From the NCBI GenBank assembly GCA_024277555.1, contig JAJRUY010000137.1, positions 1 to 6,216 of the forward strand: 6,216 nucleotides of DNA, written 5' to 3'. The notes under the pieces were generated by a model. The model made no database searches. It was given only the letters and a program-made list of their open reading frames with translations, and was not told where the DNA came from. Positions 1 through 4,596 of this stretch are shown here, piece after piece (position 1 is the first letter of the stretch; every line of letters starts with the position of its first letter). The DNA is from Gammaproteobacteria bacterium (GTDB lineage Bacteria; Pseudomonadota; Gammaproteobacteria; Chromatiales; Chromatiaceae). The position numbers and the translations under genes are program-made.

Positions 1-1356
1 ATAGCCTCCGACCAGTGCATTGAGAGAACCGTCAACGGGATCCAGGGATACCAGAGCGCCAGCCGCCGCAGGTATTTGTGACAGTTGCCAGTAATCGTTT
101 CCTTCATCATCCTGTTGCTTTCGGACGCGCACCAGGTCGCCGGTTTTCAGGATGTCCGAGGCGGTTTTGGGTTTGGCGCCGCGGTGGCTCTCATCTTCGT
201 ATGGTCGCGCCCAGCTCAGCCCTTTCCAGCCGATCTGAATGGTTTGCCCCTTTCCCAGATAGGCCTCGGTGCTTTTTTCTTCCACGCTGGTGATGATTGC
301 CGGGAGCAATTGCTGCACCGGGCGGGTTTCTTTGAGTAGCCGATCCAGTGAGTCATGATCCTGGGGAAGTGACGTATAGTGCTTTTCTGCACCCCGCCAG
401 CCATGGCGTTGGTCGTAGTCTTCCAGTGCTTCACGCAGCCCCTGGTTGGCAGCCTGCTGCAGCTTGCTGGTGATGGTGGTGTAGACATTGATGCCGCTGG
501 TGTAGGCGTCTGCTTTGTATTCCCTGACCAGTTGCTCGCGCACCATTTCCGCCAGATAGGGTGCTTCCAGCTCTACCTTTGCCCGGTGCAACTCGGCGCT
601 GATGGGTGCATTGAGAGCCTCGTCCGCCTGCTCCCTGTTAATGTAGCCCAGTGCCAGCATGCGCTGAATAACGTAGTTGCGTCTTTGCAGGGCGCGCTTT
701 GGGTTGGTTACGGGGTTGAAGGCGGAAGGGGCTTTGGGCAGCCCGGCAACCATGGCGGTTTCTGCCAGGGTCAGTTGCTCAAGAGGCTTGCCATAATAGA
801 CCTGGGCTGCGGCCTTGATGCCATAGGCGCGATGCCCAAGGTAAATCTTGTTCAAGTAGAGTTCGAGGATCCTTTCCTTGCTCAATTCCTGCTCGATATG
901 CAGGGCCAGGAAGATCTCACGAATCTTTCGGGTAAAGGTGCGCTGGCGCGTCAGGTAGTAGTTTCTTGCCACCTGCATAGTTATGGTGCTGCCACCCTGG
1001 CGTTTCTTTCCACTAAGAACCAGCGTTATTGCAGCGCGTGCCAGCCCCGTGGGATCAATGCCGTAGTGGCGAAAAAAGTTCTGGTCTTCTGCGGCCAGAA
1101 AAGCATGCACCAAGTCCTCGGGTATGTCCTCGTACCTGACCGGATCGCGCCTTTTTTCACCATACTGGGCGATCAGTTTGTTGTCGGCGCTGAACACGCG
1201 CATGGGAACCTGCAGCTGTATTTCCTGAAGGTTATCAATAGAAGGAAGTTCGGCGCGGAAATGCAGGTAAGTGCCGCCAATAACCAGGGCCGCCAGGGTG
1301 ATGCCCAGCAACAGCAGGAGAAAAGTATATTTCAGAATTTTTCCAAACAGGATCAT
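1..1356 (-). CDS. ponA: Penicillin-binding protein 1A (class A PBP), N-terminal 452 residues, cut by window edge
   Basis: Bifunctional inner-membrane peptidoglycan synthase that polymerises lipid II (glycosyltransferase) and cross-links stem peptides (transpeptidase). Reading the minus strand from ATG at 1356 gives an open frame to base 1. Residues about 10-31 are one membrane anchor. The GT51 domain spans roughly 50-235: AAEDQNFFRHYG has the catalytic glutamate at E90, GGSTITMQVARN is at 121-132, and ELYLNKIYLG has the second conserved glutamate at E165. Residues about 345-428 fit the OB-like insert typical of PBP1A. GALVSLDPVDGSLNALVGGY (433-452) is the start of the transpeptidase domain; its SxxK, SxN and KTG motifs lie outside the window. 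An in-frame TGA at 1380-1378 with no start codon before the ATG fixes the start; no clear Shine-Dalgarno precedes it. It is divergent from pilM, as in Pseudomonas. PBP1A is also called mrcA in E. coli. Family assignment is very secure; the symbol follows Pseudomonas use. Confidence 0.96.
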   Translation of the reverse strand, partial: MILFGKILKYTFLLLLLGITLAALVIGGTYLHFRAELPSIDNLQEIQLQVPMRVFSADNKLIAQYGEKRRDPVRYEDIPEDLVHAFLAAEDQNFFRHYGIDPTGLARAAITLVLSGKKRQGGSTITMQVARNYYLTRQRTFTRKIREIFLALHIEQELSKERILELYLNKIYLGHRAYGIKAAAQVYYGKPLEQLTLAETAMVAGLPKAPSAFNPVTNPKRALQRRNYVIQRMLALGYINREQADEALNAPISAELHRAKVELEAPYLAEMVREQLVREYKADAYTSGINVYTTITSKLQQAANQGLREALEDYDQRHGWRGAEKHYTSLPQDHDSLDRLLKETRPVQQLLPAIITSVEEKSTEAYLGKGQTIQIGWKGLSWARPYEDESHRGAKPKTASDILKTGDLVRVRKQQDDEGNDYWQLSQIPAAAGALVSLDPVDGSLNALVGGY

Positions 1357-1390
1357 GCGAAGTGGCTGTAGTTCAGATCAGGGGGTAGAG

Positions 1391-1419
1391 TTTATATCAG
1401 TATTGTGCGGTGTTGCTAA
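1391..1419 (-). promoter_or_regulatory. Predicted sigma-70 promoter of ponA (extended -10)
   Basis: On the minus strand, TTAGCA (1419-1414, 4/6 to the -35 consensus) is followed after 17 bp by TATAAA (1396-1391, 5/6 to the -10 consensus). A TG one base upstream of the -10 makes it an extended -10. The predicted transcript starts near 1384, leaving a leader of about 28 nt before the ponA ATG. This is prediction from sequence only. Confidence 0.55.
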
Positions 1420-1428
1420 AAAGTAGCA
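1414..1428. repeat. Inverted repeat TGCTA-N5-TAGCA over the ponA -35
   Basis: Two perfect 5-bp arms separated by 5 bp. The left arm coincides with the predicted ponA -35 hexamer, so a protein bound here would compete with RNA polymerase. The arms are short and could arise by chance in AT-rich DNA. Confidence 0.3.
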
Positions 1429-1469
1429 TTGACCCGGTATGGAAATAGCACCAGAATCATACCTGTAGG

Positions 1470-1487
1470 CTGAATTCATGGATTCAG
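1470..1487. repeat. 18-bp near-perfect palindrome
   Basis: CTGAATTCATGGATTCAG is self-complementary except for one T/G pair (positions 7 and 12), which would be a wobble pair in RNA. It lies about 90 bp upstream of the predicted ponA start site and 110 bp before the pilM-facing promoter. It could be an operator for a dimeric regulator, but I recognise no known consensus. Confidence 0.35.
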
Positions 1488-1559
1488 GTTGTAATTCGGC
1501 GCCGAGGTTGCTGAAGATCTGTCGCTTTCAGGGCTGAGTGTTTTTTGTGTAGAGGCTTC

Positions 1560-1580
1560 AGATTGCGAGGGTGATCACAT
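1560..1580 (+). promoter_or_regulatory. CRP/Vfr-type binding site upstream of pilM
   Basis: TGCGA (1564-1568), six bases, then TCACA (1575-1579) matches the CRP pattern TGTGA-N6-TCACA at 9 of 10 positions. Compared with the longer Pseudomonas Vfr consensus as I recall it, about 15 of 18 defined positions across 1560-1580 agree, including the full right-hand WTCACAT. The central GTGATCAC (1571-1578) is itself palindromic. Vfr with cAMP is known to control type IV pilus function in P. aeruginosa, so the position before pilMNOPQ makes sense. No binding evidence is available here. Confidence 0.55.
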
Positions 1581-1591
1581 TAAATTATAGT
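1563..1591 (+). promoter_or_regulatory. Candidate sigma-70 promoter for pilMNOPQ
   Basis: TTGCGA (1563-1568, 4/6) and TATAGT (1586-1591, 5/6) are separated by 17 bp. The start site would be near 1598, giving a leader of about 180 nt before pilM. The -35 overlaps the left half of the CRP/Vfr-like site. If this promoter is the one used, the regulator would sit between -35 and -10 and would more likely repress. If the site activates, a different, weaker -10 downstream must be used. Confidence 0.4.
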
Positions 1592-1610
1592 TCAAGTAGT
1601 AACTTATGCG

Positions 1611-1640
1611 AAAGAATTAAAGCATTGCCTTTAATTTTTT
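1611..1640 (+). promoter_or_regulatory. AT-rich hairpin with T-rich 3' arm in the pilM leader
   Basis: The arms AATTAAAG (1615-1622) and CTTTAATT (1629-1636) are perfect inverted repeats around the 6-nt loop CATTGC. The stem can extend to 12 bp through a G-U pair and three A-T pairs (AAAG 1611-1614 with TTTT 1637-1640). It has the outline of a terminator or attenuator, but the stem contains only one G-C pair besides the wobble, so termination would be weak. Confidence 0.4.
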
Positions 1641-1758
1641 GCTAAATTTACATCCAGGTCGGCTGGAAGACTGAAAGAAGGGGTCTGTATTTTCAGATGT
1701 TTATGGCAACGGGGCATTGCTTGGCTATACAGAAACCCATCCTGAATAATAATCAAGG

Positions 1759-1772
1759 ATATTCCGGAATAT
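1759..1772. repeat. Perfect 14-bp palindrome abutting the pilM start
   Basis: ATATTCCGGAATAT is fully self-complementary and ends 6 nt before the pilM ATG. It contains the only nearby purine-rich candidate ribosome site (GGAA, 1766-1769); the better AAGGA (1755-1759) lies 19 nt from the ATG, outside normal spacing. It may be an operator, or an RNA hairpin that affects pilM translation. The octamer TGAATAAT occurs at 1743-1750 and again at 1773-1780, flanking this element. Confidence 0.45.
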
Positions 1773-1778
1773 TGAATA

Positions 1779-2852
1779 ATGAGTCTCTTTAATCGCAAGA
1801 ATGCACCCCTGGTGGGATTGGATATCAGCTCCTCAGTGGTTAAATTGCTGGAGTTGAGTCGGCAGGGGGGACGCGGTGGCAAACGTTACCGTGTCGAAAG
1901 TTATGGCGTGGAAATCCTGCCGCCAAATGTCATGGTGGAAGGCAGTATTGTGGATATCGAGGCTGTCGGGCAGACGATCAAGAAGGTGGTAAAGAAATCC
2001 GGCACCAAGGCGAGGTCTGCGGCATTGGCTGTTTCAGGCTCTTCCGTCATCACCAAAACCATCTCGGTGGCTGCGTCACTGAACGACAAGGAGCTGGAAG
2101 CGCAGATCGAAATGGAAGCCGATCAATATGTCCCCTATCCCCTGGAAGAAGTAAACCTGGATTTCGAAGTGCTGGGCCCCAGTGAAAAGAATCCGCAAAT
2201 GGTGGATGTGCTGCTGGCCGCCTGTCGCTCGGAAACAGTGGATGAGCGCATTGCCGCCGTGGGCCTGGGCGGCCTTGATTGTGAAATCGTGGACGTGGAA
2301 GCCTATGCCATGGAGCGTACCTGCCAGGAACTGGCTGCGGAATGGCCAAATGGTGGTGAAGGGCTTACGGTGGCGCTGCTGGATATTGGTGCTACCACCA
2401 CCACACTGAATGCCCTGCACAGCAATACCACGGTGTACACCCGGGAACAGAATTTTGGCGGCAGGCAGCTTACTGAGGAAATTCAGCGGCGTTACGGGCT
2501 CTCATTTGAAGAAGCTGGCATGGCAAAACGCAATGGCGGCTTGCCGGACAGTTATGAAGCCGAGGTGCTGGATCCTTTCAAGGAGGCAGTGGCGCAGCAG
2601 GTCAATCGCGCCATCCAGTTTTTCTTGGGCGCAACCCCCTACAATCATGTAGATCTTGTTATTTTGGCTGGTGGTACTTCCTCCATCGTGGGTCTGGATG
2701 ATTTGATTCAGGACCGGCTCGGCGTCGATACCGTCGTAGCCAACCCCTTCACCAATATGTCCATAGGTTCACGGGTGGATGCAGAGGCTCTGAGTGCTGA
2801 TGCTCCGGCCATGATGATCGCCTGCGGTCTGGCACTGAGGAGTTTCGGATAA
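1779..2852 (+). CDS. pilM: Type IV pilus assembly protein PilM
   Basis: Cytoplasmic actin-like ATPase-fold protein of the type IVa pilus alignment complex; it binds nucleotide and the N-terminal tail of PilN and couples the cytoplasmic motor side to the envelope complex. The 357-residue product has normal family length. Visible actin-fold elements are the first phosphate motif VGLDISSSVVKLLELS (12-27), EADQYVPYPLEEVNLDFEVL (113-132), the second phosphate motif LLDIGATTTTLNAL (200-213), and the adenosine-side motif LVILAGGTSSIVGL (293-306). An in-frame TGA at 1773-1775 rules out any start upstream of ATG 1779. The ribosome site is weak and sits in a palindrome. Residues about 29-35 (QGGRGGK) look like a small glycine-rich insertion between the first two strands compared with P. 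aeruginosa PilM as I remember it. The stop overlaps the pilN start by one base (TAATG). Assignment is secure. Confidence 0.97.
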   Translation: MSLFNRKNAPLVGLDISSSVVKLLELSRQGGRGGKRYRVESYGVEILPPNVMVEGSIVDIEAVGQTIKKVVKKSGTKARSAALAVSGSSVITKTISVAASLNDKELEAQIEMEADQYVPYPLEEVNLDFEVLGPSEKNPQMVDVLLAACRSETVDERIAAVGLGGLDCEIVDVEAYAMERTCQELAAEWPNGGEGLTVALLDIGATTTTLNALHSNTTVYTREQNFGGRQLTEEIQRRYGLSFEEAGMAKRNGGLPDSYEAEVLDPFKEAVAQQVNRAIQFFLGATPYNHVDLVILAGGTSSIVGLDDLIQDRLGVDTVVANPFTNMSIGSRVDAEALSADAPAMMIACGLALRSFG

Positions 2853-3412
2853 TGGCACATATCAACCTCCTCCCATGGCGAGAGACCCTGCGCAAGAAGC
2901 GCAAGCGCGATTTCGGCACACAGGTTCTTGGTGCTGTAATACTGGCCGCACTTGGCGTGTTTCTCTGGTACATGCAGGTGCAGCAGCAAATTGAATTTCA
3001 GGAAAGCAGGAACAGCTTTATCAAGGCCGAAATCGTCAAAGTAGATGAAAAAATCAAGGAAATCAAGGATCTGGAGAAGAAGCGTGCAGAGCTGATTGCG
3101 CGGATGAATGTTATCCAGGAATTACAGGCCAGCCGCCCTATGGTCGTTCACCTCTTTGATGAGCTGGTTAAAACCATTCCGGAAGGCGTCTATCTGCAGA
3201 GCTTGCAGCAGAAGGGAGCTGGCGTGACATTAAAAGGCCAGGCACAGTCCAACGCACGGGTTTCCGCCTATATGCGGGCCATTGATGGCAGCGGCTGGAT
3301 GAAGAATGCCGAGCTGAAAGTAATCAAGAGCCAGGATAAAACGAAAACGGGCATGAGCGAATTCGAGCTGGTGGCCCAGCAGGCAAACCCCAATGCGTCG
3401 GAAAAAGAATGA
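2852..3412 (+). CDS. pilN: Type IV pilus inner-membrane protein PilN
   Basis: Inner-membrane protein that pairs with PilO in the periplasm and binds PilM in the cytoplasm. The 186-residue product begins with the conserved INLLPWR (4-10), the segment that docks into PilM. A basic stretch follows (RKKRKR, 14-19), which fits positive-inside topology, then one transmembrane helix at about 22-43. A charged, coiled-coil-prone segment (about 44-92, rich in K, E and I) precedes a compact periplasmic ferredoxin-like domain (VKTIPEGVYLQSLQQ onward, 106-175). The C-terminal NPNASEKE tail looks disordered. A good Shine-Dalgarno, GAGGAG (2837-2842), lies 9 nt before the ATG, and the one-base overlap with pilM suggests translational coupling. 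The next gene does not overlap: 60 bp follow before the pilO ATG. Confidence 0.96.
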   Translation: MAHINLLPWRETLRKKRKRDFGTQVLGAVILAALGVFLWYMQVQQQIEFQESRNSFIKAEIVKVDEKIKEIKDLEKKRAELIARMNVIQELQASRPMVVHLFDELVKTIPEGVYLQSLQQKGAGVTLKGQAQSNARVSAYMRAIDGSGWMKNAELKVIKSQDKTKTGMSEFELVAQQANPNASEKE

Positions 3413-3468
3413 GCGCCGGGTTTCAACATTGCAAATTGACTGGCAATACGTCCAACAGGGTGGTATAG
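3409..3468 (+). other. Short 19-codon frame overlapping the pilN stop, in the pilN-pilO gap
   Basis: ATG at 3409 overlaps the pilN TGA in the usual coupling arrangement (ATGA) but opens a frame of only 19 codons, ending at TAG 3466-3468, five bases before the pilO ATG. Its translation (MSAGFQHCKL, then a short tail) resembles nothing I recognise. Known PilO proteins carry roughly ten extra residues before the part that aligns here, and operon partners elsewhere in this locus overlap. This may therefore be the remnant of an older pilO start now out of frame, or simply a chance frame that carries ribosomes across the gap. I do not claim a functional peptide. Confidence 0.25.
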
Positions 3469-3472
3469 CGGC

Positions 3473-4060
3473 ATGGATTTAAGCGATTTCAATGACCTGA
3501 CGTTTGACAATATCGGTGAATGGCCGGTAGTGATCAAGCTGTTAACAGTGCTGGCGCTATGTGGCGCCATCGCTGGCGCCGGGTATTATTACTTCGTAAA
3601 GGAAGAATACCTGGCTTTGGAAAAAGTGGAAAAAACAGAACTGGATTTGCGCGCCGAACTGGAACGCAAACAGGCCAAGGCGGTTAACCTGGAAGCTTAC
3701 CGGGAGCAGCTCAAGGAAATGCAGGAATCATTTGGCGCCATGCTGCGTCAATTGCCGGACAAGACCGAAGTGGCTGCATTGCTGGTAGATGTTTCCCAGA
3801 CAGGTTTGGCGGCGGGTCTCGAATTTGAACTGTTCCAGCCGATGCCGGAAATCAAGCAGGATTTTTATGCAGAACTGCCGATCAAAATCCGCGTGGTTGG
3901 TGACTACCATGAGTTTGGCGAATTTGTCAGCGGGCTTGCCGCCCTGCCGCGCATTGTCACCGTACATGATGTGAAAATTACCCGGCAGAAAAAGGAAGGC
4001 GGAAAACTGGTTATGGAAGCGACGGCAAAGACCTACCGCTATCTTGAGGAGGCGGGTTGA
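3473..4060 (+). CDS. pilO: Type IV pilus inner-membrane protein PilO
   Basis: Inner-membrane partner of PilN; the periplasmic PilN-PilO assembly contacts PilP and helps control pilus extension and retraction. The 195-residue product has the family start pattern FNDLTFDNIGEWP (6-18), one transmembrane helix at about 19-41, and a coiled-coil segment at about 43-85. Strongly conserved blocks follow: ESFGAMLRQLPDKTEV (85-100), QTGLAAGLEFELF (109-121), and AELPIKIRVVGDYHEFGEFVSGLAALPRIVTVHD (133-166, the ferredoxin-like core). AKTYRY is at 185-190. An in-frame TGA at 3437-3439 with no ATG, GTG or TTG after it makes ATG 3473 the practical start; GGTGG (3459-3463) lies 9 nt upstream. The N-terminus is about ten residues shorter than P. 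aeruginosa PilO as I recall it. The stop overlaps the pilP ATG by one base. Confidence 0.95.
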   Translation: MDLSDFNDLTFDNIGEWPVVIKLLTVLALCGAIAGAGYYYFVKEEYLALEKVEKTELDLRAELERKQAKAVNLEAYREQLKEMQESFGAMLRQLPDKTEVAALLVDVSQTGLAAGLEFELFQPMPEIKQDFYAELPIKIRVVGDYHEFGEFVSGLAALPRIVTVHDVKITRQKKEGGKLVMEATAKTYRYLEEAG

Positions 4061-4584
4061 TGAAATACATTATTCCAGCCGCCATGATGCTGCTCCTTGC
4101 CGGTTGTGCAAAACAGGATATGGCGGATTTGCATGATTTTGTTGCTGAAATAAAAGCCAAACAGCCAACACCTATTGAGCCGATCCCGCAAATTAAACAG
4201 GCAGAGACCTATCTGTATGTGGGCGGAAACCGGCGTAATCCCTTTGTTCCGACTGAAGATGGAACAGAAGTGCTGGTGAGCCAGGATACATCCGGGCCGC
4301 GCCCGGATCCGAATCGGCGCAAGGAGGAACTGGAATCTTTCCCCCTGGATGCCCTCAAGATGGTAGGCACACTGGACCAGAACAAATCGGTCTGGGCTTT
4401 GGTGCAGTCGCCGGATGGAACCATCCACCGCGTCAGGCCGGGTAACTATCTGGGGCAGAATGATGGCGAGATCGTCAGCATCGAAGAAGAAAAGATCAAC
4501 GTAAAAGAACTGATTCCGAACGGTAGTGGCGGATACCTGGAGCGACAGGCGTCACTGACATTGGGTGAGAGAGATTCAAGTTAA
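4060..4584 (+). CDS. pilP: Type IV pilus lipoprotein PilP
   Basis: Lipoprotein that bridges the inner-membrane PilN-PilO pair and the secretin PilQ. The 174-residue product begins with a lipoprotein signal: a short basic start, a hydrophobic stretch, and the lipobox LAGC with Cys16 as the lipidated residue. Alanine at +2 is not an inner-membrane retention residue by the E. coli rule, though PilP homologues are generally held at the inner membrane by partners. Residues 17-58 are probably a flexible linker that contacts PilN-PilO. RRNPFVP (58-64) is a family signature. The C-terminal beta-domain includes SFPLDALKMVGTL (93-105) and HRVRPGNYLGQNDGEI (123-138), the secretin-contacting HR-like domain. 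I chose ATG 4060 over TTG 4057 because it forms the TGATG junction with pilO and is 7 nt after a strong GAGGAGG (4046-4052). Twelve bases separate it from pilQ. Confidence 0.96.
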   Translation: MKYIIPAAMMLLLAGCAKQDMADLHDFVAEIKAKQPTPIEPIPQIKQAETYLYVGGNRRNPFVPTEDGTEVLVSQDTSGPRPDPNRRKEELESFPLDALKMVGTLDQNKSVWALVQSPDGTIHRVRPGNYLGQNDGEIVSIEEEKINVKELIPNGSGGYLERQASLTLGERDSS

Positions 4585-4590
4585 GGAGAG
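4583..4590 (+). promoter_or_regulatory. Ribosome binding site deciding the pilQ start
   Basis: AAGGAGAG overlaps the pilP stop. From its GGAG core (4585-4588), ATG 4597 is 8 nt away, whereas GTG 4594 is only 5 nt away, so ATG 4597 is favoured. The in-frame ATG at 4612 is too far from this site. Confidence 0.7.
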
Positions 4591-4596
4591 GCCGTG

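Larger units (their letters stand above)
1357..1778. other. Divergent ponA-pilM intergenic control region
   Basis: This 422-bp stretch has no convincing gene; the only sizeable open frame entering it is a minus-strand shadow running out of pilM. It is more AT-rich than the flanking genes, especially 1579-1650. From the ponA side to the pilM side it contains the ponA promoter, an 18-bp near-palindrome (1470-1487), a perfect 10-bp palindrome TCGGCGCCGA (1496-1505), a T-tract (1541-1546), a CRP/Vfr-like site (1564-1579) overlapping a sigma-70-like promoter, an AT-rich hairpin (1611-1640), and a 14-bp palindrome abutting the pilM start. I infer that it regulates both transcription units. Confidence 0.8.

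Noticed and set aside
379..1371. 330-codon open frame on the plus strand
   Set aside because: It lies antisense to the clear PBP1A gene. Its translation (cysteine- and glutamine-rich, no motif) resembles no family, whereas the minus strand shows GT51 motifs throughout.
1671..1696. Inverted repeat CTGAAA ... TTTCAG in the pilM leader
   Set aside because: Six-base arms with a 14-nt loop are expected by chance in a region of this size, and nothing else marks it.
1704..1722. Possible sigma-54 promoter (TGGCA ... TTGCTT) upstream of pilM
   Set aside because: The GG and GC elements are separated by 12 bp rather than the near-invariant 10 bp.
1726..1731. TATACA as a pilM-proximal -10
   Set aside because: The nearest -35-like hexamer (TTATGG, 1701-1706) is a poor match with 19-bp spacing; the 1563-1591 pair is clearly better.
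1631..1882. 83-codon minus-strand open frame across the pilM start and leader
   Set aside because: It overlaps the pilM 5' end, is low in recognisable features, and ends in the AT-rich hairpin region. Nothing supports it as a gene.
3559..3580. GGCGCC repeated twice within pilO
   Set aside because: It encodes the Gly/Ala-rich transmembrane segment (CGAIAGAG); codon choice for Gly-Ala explains the repeat.
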